The notes: generated by a model from the sequence alone, not told the origin. Positions 48,442-55,925 are shown, counted from the first letter of the stretch. The stretch is 64,000 nt of DNA from Crenothrix sp. D3 (GCA_002134785.1 MBQZ01000062.1:62001-126000); one strand, 5' to 3'. Numbers and translations: made by a program.

Positions 48442-48871
48442 TACTGGATTTTTAGTGGCATTAATCGTCAAGCCACAAAATACAAAACAAATCGAGCAAC
48501 ACGAAACCGCCAAGCAAATGCTAAAAAAACACAGCTTGGATGATTTTCATACCCTTTGGGAATGTATAACCGAAGCTTGCCACTTATTAAGCAAGGACAG
48601 CAGACAAATCTTATTGAAATGGCTGATTGAGTTTGGCGTTCAAATCCACGCCAGCCAAACCAGCCAATTATTAGACATGGCAGCCTACATGGCAAAATAT
48701 CACAACGCATCAAAAAATCACGGAGCAGACTTTGCCGATATTGCCTTGGTTTTTTTAGCTGCCCGTTTGAAGACTACCCATATTTTCACAGTGGACAAAG
48801 CAGATTTTGATACTTACCGCACCAGAACAGGCAAGGTATTTAATCGTTTGTGGGTGAATGATGAAAATTAA
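48425..48871 (+). CDS. PIN domain toxin-like protein
   Basis: 148 aa from ATG 48425. PIN pattern: NILLDTGFLVALI (first Asp), FHTLWECITEACHLL (Glu), HGADFADIALVFLAARLKTT (Asp pair) and IFTVDKADFDTYR (last Asp). All four acidic positions appear intact, so it can be an active RNase. It overlaps its RHH-like partner. This pair is complete, unlike the other TA loci of the window. Confidence 0.85.
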   Translation: MNILLDTGFLVALIVKPQNTKQIEQHETAKQMLKKHSLDDFHTLWECITEACHLLSKDSRQILLKWLIEFGVQIHASQTSQLLDMAAYMAKYHNASKNHGADFADIALVFLAARLKTTHIFTVDKADFDTYRTRTGKVFNRLWVNDEN

Positions 48872-48889
48872 CGGATAAACCTGTAAGAA

Positions 48890-49393
48890 TGAATAGGCTA
48901 CCACCGCTACATTGACACCTGAGCCTATTAAAAAACCCAATGACTCACCACAATACCCCGCTGGTTTGCGATTACCAACCGCCCAAGAACTGGCAAAAGA
49001 ACCCGCTCGAAAAGAATCACCCACACAAAATGCAAGCGTAGAAGCGGATTTTAACGGCGATGGAAAACCAGATTACGCTATTTTATTAGCGAGTATTAAC
49101 ACCAACAAAGGCGCGTTAGCTGTTAAACTATCGAACCCTAATAATTATGAATGGCTTGTATCGATAATAACCTTGATTGGAATGCTGAACCAATGGCGAT
49201 TGATTTAGCAGAACCAAACACCTACCAAACGGCTTGTGGCAAAGGCTATTGGAAATGTGCAGCAAATGAACCAAATAGCATTACATTGGCAAATGCTGGA
49301 TTTTTTTATTCCCTTTTTGAGCAAGGCGGGGCAGTAATGATATTTTGGAACAGTGCTAAAAATGATTTTACTCAGATTGTAATAAATGACTAA
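48890..49393 (+). pseudogene. Frameshifted gene with a DxNGDGxxD motif
   Basis: Two frames fit end to end. The first reads PNDSPQYPAGLRLPTAQEL and VEADFNGDGKPDYAILLASI up to NPNNYEW near 49150; the second goes on with LACIDNNLDWNAEPMAIDLA and NSITLANAGFFYSLFEQGG, ending at 49393. The calcium-loop-like DFNGDGKPDYA suggests a secreted protein with an integrin-like or dockerin-like motif. No signal peptide is visible, so the start may be lost too. Family unknown. Confidence 0.55.
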
Positions 49394-49404
49394 AAACGTA
49401 TTAA

Positions 49405-49443
49405 TGCGATAAGATGCGCTTCGTACCTCAGCACATCCTATTG
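49405..49443. repeat. Partial dispersed repeat of GGTACGAAGCCCATC type
   Basis: GATAAGATGCGCTTCGTACC then TCAGCACATCCTATTGGAC. Related to 48095-48147. Confidence 0.6.
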
Positions 49444-49564
49444 GACTTATAAACTCAATCCGCATTATGGCTGGAAAGGCACGGTATCGAATATGCAGAT
49501 TGAAAAAGAGCGCATTGTTAAACAGCGCGTGGTGGATATAAAGAAGTATCGGGATGTGACATAA
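49443..49564 (+). pseudogene. C-terminal gene remnant
   Basis: An open frame without a start reads TYKLNPHYGWKGTVSNMQIE and KERIVKQRVVDIKKYRDVT before TAA 49562-49564. It is directly preceded by a dispersed repeat, so the rest of the gene is lost. It looks like a true coding tail by composition, but I do not recognise it. Confidence 0.45.
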
Positions 49565-49566
49565 AC

Positions 49567-51681
49567 ATGAAAACAATATTAATTATATATACGAATCAAA
49601 AGCTAACAGGAATACTGGATATTGCCAAGTATCAAACATATTCATTTAATACTTCAATAGATATTAAAGTAGGAGATTTAATATCTTCTAAAGAATACTC
49701 TACAAATATGCAAGTAATTAAAGTTATAGACAAAGCTCTTGCTTTATATAATAGAAATACTGGTGAATTGTCTAATGAATATACATCTACGGCACAAGGA
49801 GAAATCCGTAATCTTGAAGATTTAATTGTTCTAAAAGATGAAGATTTAACTGTATTAAAAGAAAAAGATATTGCATTAAGAAAGATTGAAAAAACTATAG
49901 TAGTTCCAGAAAGGTCAAATTCAACAAATCTTCCAATTTTTGAAATAGAAGATACTATATATTTAATGAATAATGACCAGCAAAATGCTTATAATATAAT
50001 TAAATATTTTATTAAAGAACGTCTTAAAAATAAAGAGCTAATAGGGACGGATAGCATTAATTTTAACGAACCTCTTTCAAAAAAATATTCTGGAATTATA
50101 CCAATAGGTATGTGGAATAATATGATAGGTATTATAGGAAAAGGTGGTACAGGTAAAACATCTCTTATTAATAAGATTATTTCTGATGTCGAAGCAGAAG
50201 AAAAATTAGAAAATAAATACTCTTCCATTAAATTTAAGTATGTAGCACCAACACATAATGCTGTAACTGTTTTACAAGAGTCTTTAGGTCTCGATTCTGA
50301 AGAAGTAGGTTCGGTTAGAACAACAGCAAGCTTGGTAGCACGCAATCAATCACAAGGTTCTGATAAGGCAGAATTAGGAAATCCCAATGATGAACTATTG
50401 TTACTTCGGCAAGATATTTATAAAGATGAGATAATGTTAGGTAAAAGAGAACCTATCAGCGGGTATGACATTATAATTGTAGATGAAAGCTCTATGATTA
50501 GTGGACAAGATATTCGTGATATTATGTTTAGATTTGAGGCTGAGCATCAATACAATTGTTATTCTCCAATATTTATATTCATGGGTGATTATAGGCAATT
50601 ACCGCCAATTAATACAACAATTGACAAAAGCTTTCAAGAAGGCATTATATCTGCTACGTTATTTTCAGATAAATATAAAGAAAAACATTTAGAATTATCG
50701 CAAATAATGCGATCAAAGAATGAAGATTTACACAAAATTTTTGATTCCATAGGTGATCAAATAACTGAGCAACGTAAAGATTTTAATTTAGGAAAACCCA
50801 TTAAATTATTTGATTTTTCATTATTTGATTCCGTATCTAACAAATCAACAAATAATGTATTAGTTGTAAAGGAAAGTCATATAGAAATTATGATAGACAA
50901 TTATGTAGATGTTCTTATAAATAACAAGTATCCTTACGAAATGTTTTGGGTTCATTATAATAATACTAGCCATCTAAATACTCAAAAACTATTTAAAACT
51001 ATTCGTAAGTGTTATTTTGAAAAATTAAAATTACCTATTCCAGAAAATAATGTTATAGCGGTTAATGACTATGTGCAGTTTAAGGGGGCATTACCAGTAA
51101 AAACTATTGAATACGAAGGGTGTAAAGGTACAATTAAGCCAACAGCACGATTTAAAGTAATAAGTAGAGGAGAGGGTCAATATCCTTTATACGGATTAAT
51201 ACCACTTGATAAATTTATAGGCATTAACATAAATGCAGAGTTTATTGTGGTTTATAATAGGCAAGGAAAAGAAAGATTGGTATATGCAATGAAAAAAGGA
51301 ACTCTTGTGTTGGGAAGTTATAATCCTAATACTAAGACTAGAAAAATAATCGTTAATTCAGTAGATGAAAAAATAACATTAGATATACCATATCGTACAA
51401 TTAAGGAACATATGCAATTTATTCAGCACTATCTGAAAACTCTGGATGATATGTTTGCTCTTTCTTATATAGGTTCTTCACATACTGTTCAGGGATTAAC
51501 TATTAAGAAAATTATAGTAGGCGATTATAATATTCGTCAAAACAGTTTATATATAGCAGAACGAGATATGGAGTCTTCGTTATATACTTCATTAACTCGT
51601 GCTTCTGAAAAGTTAATAATTATTAAACCTAATTCAGTAAATATTGAAAACAATCAATCAATATTTAAATTAGTCGTGTAA
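49567..51681 (+). CDS. SF1 helicase, RecD/Dda-like
   Basis: A 704-aa protein. Residues 1-130 are unlike any family I know. The helicase core has Walker A IIGKGGTGKTSLINK (near residue 198), Walker B DIIIVDESSM (near 305), motif III FMGDYRQLPP, motif V/VI ALSYIGSSHTVQGLTIKKII and SSLYTSLTRASEKL near the end. This is the layout of Dda/RecD2-type 5'-3' helicases, as found in phages and mobile elements. The gene is strikingly AT-rich compared with its surroundings. Followed by a 93-aa gene and an SSB gene. Confidence 0.85.
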   Translation: MKTILIIYTNQKLTGILDIAKYQTYSFNTSIDIKVGDLISSKEYSTNMQVIKVIDKALALYNRNTGELSNEYTSTAQGEIRNLEDLIVLKDEDLTVLKEKDIALRKIEKTIVVPERSNSTNLPIFEIEDTIYLMNNDQQNAYNIIKYFIKERLKNKELIGTDSINFNEPLSKKYSGIIPIGMWNNMIGIIGKGGTGKTSLINKIISDVEAEEKLENKYSSIKFKYVAPTHNAVTVLQESLGLDSEEVGSVRTTASLVARNQSQGSDKAELGNPNDELLLLRQDIYKDEIMLGKREPISGYDIIIVDESSMISGQDIRDIMFRFEAEHQYNCYSPIFIFMGDYRQLPPINTTIDKSFQEGIISATLFSDKYKEKHLELSQIMRSKNEDLHKIFDSIGDQITEQRKDFNLGKPIKLFDFSLFDSVSNKSTNNVLVVKESHIEIMIDNYVDVLINNKYPYEMFWVHYNNTSHLNTQKLFKTIRKCYFEKLKLPIPENNVIAVNDYVQFKGALPVKTIEYEGCKGTIKPTARFKVISRGEGQYPLYGLIPLDKFIGININAEFIVVYNRQGKERLVYAMKKGTLVLGSYNPNTKTRKIIVNSVDEKITLDIPYRTIKEHMQFIQHYLKTLDDMFALSYIGSSHTVQGLTIKKIIVGDYNIRQNSLYIAERDMESSLYTSLTRASEKLIIIKPNSVNIENNQSIFKLVV

Positions 51682-51767
51682 CTCGTAAAATAGGATGATA
51701 GAAAACCCATTGTTCGGCATCGCTTTTACACAATCTACGCACTACGCGCTATTACTAAGGCATACAA

Positions 51768-52049
51768 ATGGCATATTTAACTCGACAAACGCAAATTATA
51801 GACTGGTTGGCAACGGTACACCTCATTGCTGTTCCGATTAAGAATCGTAATGGTTTTTTTGTCACCCGTGGCACAATGATTAGACTAAAGAATGGAAAAG
51901 AAGTCGAAATACTTGCATGGCTTGAGTCAGAAGGCTTCAAAAATAATATGTCTATTGCAGGTTATAGCGTTAAACATAGTCCTAAATCTGCCGACTTTCA
52001 GGAACGACTATTTTTCTTTAAGATGGTTGCAACCGAAGCTCCGTTTTGA
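51768..52049 (+). CDS. Hypothetical 93-aa protein between helicase and SSB
   Basis: 93 aa: YLTRQTQIIDWLATVHLIAV, then GFFVTRGTMIRLKNGKEVEI and ERLFFFKMVATEAPF. Basic start, no membrane segment. No family recognised. It lies in the same AT-rich block and in the same direction as the helicase and SSB genes, so it may belong to one DNA-processing unit. Confidence 0.5.
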   Translation: MAYLTRQTQIIDWLATVHLIAVPIKNRNGFFVTRGTMIRLKNGKEVEILAWLESEGFKNNMSIAGYSVKHSPKSADFQERLFFFKMVATEAPF

Positions 52050-52173
52050 TGTAAAAATAGCGTAGTACAATGGGTGTGATAATTATTTGTATGACTAATT
52101 TTTTATTAGTTTTTCATGGAATTTAACCCTGCAATCCAAATATAACAAACCATCATTTTTAATAAAACATTAT

Positions 52174-52617
52174 ATGAATAAATTAATAATAACAGGCTGG
52201 CTTACACGAGATGCAATAGTAAGACACCTTCCAAGTGGTTCGGCATTGCTATCATTTTCAGTCGCCAATCATACTGGCTACGGAGAAAATGAAAAAACAC
52301 ACTTTTTCAATTGTTCGTTAGTTGGAAAAAGAGCAGAAGGAAAATTATGCGATTTTATGAAAAAAGGAAAGCAAATTATTGTTGAAGGCGAGGTATCATT
52401 AAATATTTACCAAAAAAATGACGGCAGTAGTGGTGCAAGTTTAAATTTATTTGCTAATAATGTGGAATTAATTGGAGGGAATCCGCAAGTAGAAAGCGAA
52501 AGTAGTTATGGGCAACCATCACAAAATAACCAGCCACAAAAATCTGAATATATACCACCTGTAAAAGATAATAATGCGTCTTATGACGAACCTTATGATG
52601 ATGATATTCCATTTTAA
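52174..52617 (+). CDS. ssb: Single-stranded DNA-binding protein
   Basis: 147 aa. OB fold: NKLIITGWLTRDAIVRHLPS, LLSFSVANHTGYGENEKTHF and MKKGKQIIVEGEVSLNIYQK. A Gln/Asn/Ser/Pro-rich linker follows, then the acidic tip DDDIPF that recruits other repair proteins. Shorter and more divergent than chromosomal SSB, as in mobile-element copies. It ends 66 bp before the retron noncoding RNA candidate. Confidence 0.9.
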   Translation: MNKLIITGWLTRDAIVRHLPSGSALLSFSVANHTGYGENEKTHFFNCSLVGKRAEGKLCDFMKKGKQIIVEGEVSLNIYQKNDGSSGASLNLFANNVELIGGNPQVESESSYGQPSQNNQPQKSEYIPPVKDNNASYDEPYDDDIPF

Positions 52618-52648
52618 ATTTATTAAAGATAACATGAGAAAATCAACG

Positions 52649-52677
52649 TTGAATTACAGCAAAATTTACATTATACT
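52649..52677 (+). promoter_or_regulatory. Sigma-70 type promoter of the retron
   Basis: TTGAAT, a 17-base spacer and TATACT. A start 7 bases downstream falls at 52684, which is exactly where the a1 repeat begins. This agreement supports both calls. Confidence 0.6.
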
Positions 52678-52683
52678 TAAAAA

Positions 52684-53017
52684 TGTGGTGCAGATTAATT
52701 TTTAGCTACTCCCATTTAATTTGGGAGTGAAATATACTGTGGGTGTTTGATGATTCGTCCACTCGTTTCGGTGTATTTTGCTAGTATTCTTCTTTCTTAT
52801 ATTCCATTTTCTTTTCTTCGATTCTATTTTCTTTTCTTAGATGTTGTGTTGTTTCGTTTAGCAATCTGGCTCGATGTTGGTTTAATCATAAAGAGTCCGC
52901 TTTCATCGAAGTAGGCTTAACACACACATTTAAAAGCATTTTATGTAGTAGGAAAAAAAAGCAGTGCAATAATAGCGGGGTGAAGTTGTTTTTTGTAAAA
53001 TATTAGTTTGCATCACA
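52684..53017 (+). ncRNA. Retron msr-msd noncoding RNA candidate
   Basis: Ends: a1 TGTGGTGCAGATTAAT (52684-52699) pairs with a2 ATTAGTTTGCATCACA (53002-53017) at all 16 positions (13 Watson-Crick, 3 G-U). After a1 comes TTTTTAGC, the retron context of the branching G (52705). Hairpin 1 is ACTCCCA/TGGGAGT (52708-52728); hairpin 2 is CACTCG, loop TTT, CGGTG (52760-52773), similar to the GTTTCGG msr hairpin of retron Ec86. The msd candidate may be closed by GCTAGTATT (52780-52788) with AATAATAGC (52968-52976). It includes a polypyrimidine tandem repeat and an inner TCGATG/CATCGA hairpin. The reverse transcriptase gene follows after 27 bp. Confidence 0.75.
52801..52840 (+). repeat. Tandem 20-nt polypyrimidine repeat in the msd candidate
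   Basis: ATTCCATTTTCTTTTCTTCG then ATTCTATTTTCTTTTCTTAG; 18 of 20 positions agree. A purine tract GGAAAAAAAAG at 52951-52961 could pair with it. Confidence 0.7.
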
Positions 53018-53043
53018 ACATATAAATATCACAACATATCAAT
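53012..53043 (+). repeat. Tandem 16-nt repeat before the reverse transcriptase start
   Basis: ATCACAACATATAAAT then ATCACAACATATCAAT. The first unit includes the 3' end of a2. There is no ribosome binding site in front of the ATG at 53045. Confidence 0.7.
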
Positions 53044-53044
53044 A

Positions 53045-53776
53045 ATGAATTTTCATAAAATAAATATCCCCAAAAATAATGGAAAAGTTAGAGTTATTTA
53101 TATAGTCGATAATGACCATAAATTACTGTTAAAGTCTAATTTTCCCTATCTTGAAAAAAGATTATCAGAACTTGATAAAACTCATGTTAATTATGCTTTC
53201 GAGAAAGGCAAAAATTGCGTAGAAAATGCACTTCAACATATTGGGTATAATTACACCCTATCCATTGATTTAACTGATTTTTTTGATTCTGTTAAGAAAA
53301 CTCATGTTAATGGAGTTTTAAACTCAAAAACTATTGAGCTTTGTTTTATCGAAGGCTCACCTAAGCAGGGATTACCTACAAGTCCGCTTATCGCAACAAT
53401 TGCTTTTTTAAAATGCGATGAATTAATTTGTAGCCAGTTAAAAAAATATAAGTTAGATGTCGTTTATACCAGATATGCTGATGACCTCACTTTTAGCTTT
53501 AATAATAAAAACGATAGTGGCAAAATTTTATTTATCGCAAAACAAGCTATTGAACAATTTGGATTTAAAATAAATACACAAAAAACCAAATTACAAGATA
53601 TAAGAAATGGAAGAATTATTATTAATGGACTTGCTATAGATAAAAAAGGGATATATCCAACAAGAAAAACAAAGAAAAAAATAAGAGCCGCTGCACATCA
53701 ACAAAACGAATTACAATTAAAAGGTCTTGTTGAATGGTCAAAATGCAAATTACCAAAACAAATTACACAGGCGTAG
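53045..53776 (+). CDS. Retron-type reverse transcriptase
   Basis: 243 aa. RT blocks in order: KINIPKNNGKVRVIY (RT0/1), AFEKGKNCVENALQH with the retron NAxxH signature (NALQH), SIDLTDFFDSV (catalytic Asp), PKQGLPTSPLIATIAF, YTRYADDLTFSF (YADD) and GFKINTQKTKLQ. IINGLAIDKKGIYPTRKTKK has ING where retrons have VTG. No maturase or endonuclease domain. It would copy the upstream msd to multicopy ssDNA joined to msr RNA. Shorter than many retron RTs. It overlaps the next frame by 43 bp. Confidence 0.9.
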   Translation: MNFHKINIPKNNGKVRVIYIVDNDHKLLLKSNFPYLEKRLSELDKTHVNYAFEKGKNCVENALQHIGYNYTLSIDLTDFFDSVKKTHVNGVLNSKTIELCFIEGSPKQGLPTSPLIATIAFLKCDELICSQLKKYKLDVVYTRYADDLTFSFNNKNDSGKILFIAKQAIEQFGFKINTQKTKLQDIRNGRIIINGLAIDKKGIYPTRKTKKKIRAAAHQQNELQLKGLVEWSKCKLPKQITQA

Positions 53777-53967
53777 CTCGTAGATACCGTCCTGCCTATC
53801 GACATAATGAAGATTACATATTACCTTTTGTCTCTATGCTGTGGGGCGTGGAGGAAGATTTAGAAAAAATTGGTAATAAAGACGTTATTGTTCGTGAAAA
53901 TTTACGTTATCTTTTTGATTATATTATTACCTTAGAAAATCCTTTACTTCGTGAGTTGATACTATGA
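53734..53967 (+). CDS. 77-aa protein between the reverse transcriptase and methyltransferase
   Basis: Up to 77 aa (74 from ATG 53743). MQITKTNYTGVARRYRPAY, then RHNEDYILPFVSMLWGVEED and ENLRYLFDYIITLENPLLRE. It is probably helical, with an N-terminal basic part. It overlaps the RT gene by 43 bp and the methyltransferase by ATGA, so all three genes are translationally coupled. No family recognised. Alternatives: a small effector/adaptor, or the lost tail of a longer RT after a frameshift; the tidy overlaps favour a separate gene. Confidence 0.6.
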   Translation: MVKMQITKTNYTGVARRYRPAYRHNEDYILPFVSMLWGVEEDLEKIGNKDVIVRENLRYLFDYIITLENPLLRELIL

Positions 53968-55052
53968 AAAAAGTACCTAATCACGAAACCAGAGTTTATA
54001 GTGGTATTGTTTTAGAACGCTTAAAACATTTACCTGCGGGTGGAAAAATGGGAGATTTACCTGCTCATTTACAACACCAAAGCTTTATTAGAACAGGGGA
54101 TAAAAAAACAGGCGGCCCTAATATGCGTTTACTCCGTTTAGAAATGGATAAACCCGCTTTAACTGTTACCGCTTATATTTTTAATAAATTCGTTCACCCT
54201 TCTGAACATCGTTATTTAACACCACGAGAAGCGGCTTGCTTGCAAGATTTTCCGATTGATTATGAATTTAAAGGAACGTTGGGGCAGGTGCATAAACAAA
54301 TAGGCAATGCTGTTCCTGTAAAATTAGCAAAAGCCATAGCGGGTGAAGTGGCTAATTATTTTATAAAACAAAATAATATTGGCAATAAAGTAATCGCTTC
54401 TTATTTTTGCGGTGCTGGCGGTTTAGATTTAGGTTTTGAACAAGCGAGTAATGATTTAATACAGTTTAAAACACAATTTTCGACTGATATTGAAACATGG
54501 GCAGAAGCAACGATTAAAGCTAATCGTCCAGAATGGAATTTTCATAGAGCAGATATTAGAAAACTTAATCCTGAATTTGTAAAAAACAGTATAGGACAAT
54601 CACCTGATATTATTATTGGTGGCCCGCCCTGTCAGCCGTTTAGCGTAGCAGGTAAACAAAAAGCCATTCATGATTCTTTAGGTACGCTTTATCAAGATTA
54701 TATTCACCATATAAATTATTTAAAACCAGAAATAGTGATTATGGAAAATGTTTATGGTTTAGCTCAGATAAAAGGCGTTGATATGGTGAAAGAAATTTAT
54801 AAATCATTTGAAGCGATTGGCTATTCTGTAAAACACTGTGAATTAATTGCTACGGATTATGGAACACCACAAAAAAGAAGACGCTTATTTTTTGTTGCCG
54901 CTAGAAACCTTTCTTACTTTCAGTTTCCAGAGCCAACGCACAGTGAACACAATAATATTTTCGGATTACCGCCTTATTTGGGTGCAGGAGAGGCGTTAAA
55001 AGAACTCCCAGAAGCATTTTTGTCTCGTTCTCAAGCTCTGCTTGACGTTTAA
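53964..55052 (+). CDS. Circularly permuted DNA cytosine-5 methyltransferase
   Basis: 362 aa. The motif order is permuted. First comes the part that usually ends the protein: PNHETRVYSGIVLERLKHLP, PALTVTAYIFNKFVHPSEHR, motif IX YLTPREAACLQDFP and motif X KQIGNAVPVKLAKAIAG (residues 1-125). Then motif I ASYFCGAGGLDLGFEQA (~145), motif IV GGPPCQPFS with the catalytic Cys (~220), motif VI ENV, motif VIII QKRRRLFFVAARN (~310), ending at EALKELPEAFL. All core motifs are there, as in the permuted M.BssHII type. The last residues SRSQALLDV come from a palindromic repeat. The start overlaps the 77-aa gene. Confidence 0.88.
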   Translation: MKKVPNHETRVYSGIVLERLKHLPAGGKMGDLPAHLQHQSFIRTGDKKTGGPNMRLLRLEMDKPALTVTAYIFNKFVHPSEHRYLTPREAACLQDFPIDYEFKGTLGQVHKQIGNAVPVKLAKAIAGEVANYFIKQNNIGNKVIASYFCGAGGLDLGFEQASNDLIQFKTQFSTDIETWAEATIKANRPEWNFHRADIRKLNPEFVKNSIGQSPDIIIGGPPCQPFSVAGKQKAIHDSLGTLYQDYIHHINYLKPEIVIMENVYGLAQIKGVDMVKEIYKSFEAIGYSVKHCELIATDYGTPQKRRRLFFVAARNLSYFQFPEPTHSEHNNIFGLPPYLGAGEALKELPEAFLSRSQALLDV

Positions 55053-55084
55053 TGTCTCGTTTCCAAACGCCAGTTTGGAAACGA
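55022..55084. repeat. Two TCTCGTT...-type palindromes at the methyltransferase end
   Basis: TCTCGTTCTCAAGCTCTGCT at 55023 is one unit, interrupted; TCGTTTCCAAAC (55057-55068) and GTTTGGAAACGA (55073-55084) is a perfect second one. A third, TCTCGTTCCCAAGCT/AGCTTGGGAACGAGA, lies at 55720-55756. The first forms the last codons of the methyltransferase. Confidence 0.75.
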
Positions 55085-55090
55085 AACATT

Positions 55091-55681
55091 CTAATCACCC
55101 AACTCACGCGCCTGTAAAAACGCCGCCAACTCTTCATTTTCAACCCAGCGATAAATTTCTTCTACCGCTAAATTAAAATCCAAGGATTCAAACCACACAT
55201 CATCGCCTAGAAAATAATGATTCGATACCCAACCCGAAGAGCGTCTGCATACTTCCACGTCAACAAAATCCTGCTCAATCAACACATATTCCTGCACACT
55301 CGGTAATGATGAATAAGCCACGCGCTTAATGGTTTCATCGGTACGGCGCGTGGATTTTGATAGCACTTCAACTAATAAAATCGGTGATTCGGTGTAATAG
55401 GGATTATCGGTTTTATCGTCACAGACCACCATCACATCAGGATAAAAAAATTGATTACCGACTTTGACTTTAATATCAGAGCCAAACGGACGGCAGGGCG
55501 TGCCTCTTAAGTGTTGATGTAGACCTACGAATACATTGCCTGCAATACTTTCATGATTTTTACTCGCCCCTGCCATTGCATAGACATCACCATCAATGTA
55601 TTCATGCTTGGTTTCTGCGTTTAATTCACCCGCTAAATACGCTTCTACGCTGATAAAGTGGTTTTTGATAACAGCACTCAT
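55091..55681 (-). CDS. Uma2 family (DUF820) endonuclease-like protein
   Basis: 196 aa. Uma2 pattern: SVEAYLAGELNAETKHEYID at the start, then GDVYAMAGASKNHESIAGNV, GSDIKVKVGNQFFYPDVMVV and SPILLVEVLSKSTRRTDE with the PD-(D/E)xK core (PDVMVV, LLVEVLS), and YSSLPSVQEYVLIEQD. The family is abundant in cyanobacteria and large sulfur bacteria; function unclear. It faces the methyltransferase gene. Confidence 0.88.
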   Translation of the reverse strand: MSAVIKNHFISVEAYLAGELNAETKHEYIDGDVYAMAGASKNHESIAGNVFVGLHQHLRGTPCRPFGSDIKVKVGNQFFYPDVMVVCDDKTDNPYYTESPILLVEVLSKSTRRTDETIKRVAYSSLPSVQEYVLIEQDFVDVEVCRRSSGWVSNHYFLGDDVWFESLDFNLAVEEIYRWVENEELAAFLQARELGD

Positions 55682-55719
55682 GGTTTTAACTCCTCACAGT
55701 TTGATTCTACTGTACTATT

Positions 55720-55756
55720 TCTCGTTCCCAAGCTCCACTCCAGCTTGGGAACGAGA
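55720..55756. repeat. Palindrome TCTCGTTCCCAAGCT / AGCTTGGGAACGAGA
   Basis: Perfect 15-bp arms around a 7-base loop. It lies immediately left of the right copy of the island repeat (55757). Confidence 0.85.
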
Positions 55757-55925
55757 TATACCTTATTTTTTAATGATATTCCTGAAATAGGATTGCTATT
55801 TGATCTGCAACAAATGATTAAAGACGGCGAAAACTTTGATTTTAATGAGTTGCCTGCTCATATTGTTGAACGCAGTTGGATTCCGTCTTACTGCAAAGTA
55901 TAGCTATCGGGTTGGTAGGAGTTCA
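55757..55925 (+). repeat. Right copy of the island-flanking direct repeat (3' end of the ferritin-like gene)
   Basis: Codes FNDIPEIGLLFDLQQMIKDG up to VERSWIPSYCKV and a stop (TAG at 55901-55903), without a start. Against 47301-47440 I count nine differences in 140 bases: seven silent, one Val to Ile, one change of stop codon. Silent-only divergence suggests that both copies were once under selection, so this one may have arrived with the island from a relative. Confidence 0.85.

Noticed and set aside
52801-53043. CRISPR array
   Set aside because: Only two units each, directly tandem and without spacers; no cas genes.
53045-53776. Reverse transcriptase as part of a group II intron or a diversity-generating retroelement
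   Set aside because: There is no maturase/X or HNH domain, no intron domain V/VI next to it, and no template/variable repeat pair or Avd gene; NAxxH and the msr-msd favour a retron.
53964-55052. Methyltransferase as a truncated pseudogene
   Set aside because: All motifs are present in permuted order, and the two ends fit together, so a permuted enzyme is the simpler reading.
47441-55756. Integrase or recombinase of the island
   Set aside because: No open frame shows a tyrosine or serine recombinase motif; I therefore do not name an element type.
55658-55903. A short separate gene ending VERSWIPSYCKV
   Set aside because: It has no own start or upstream homology; it is only the copied 3' end of the ferritin-like gene.
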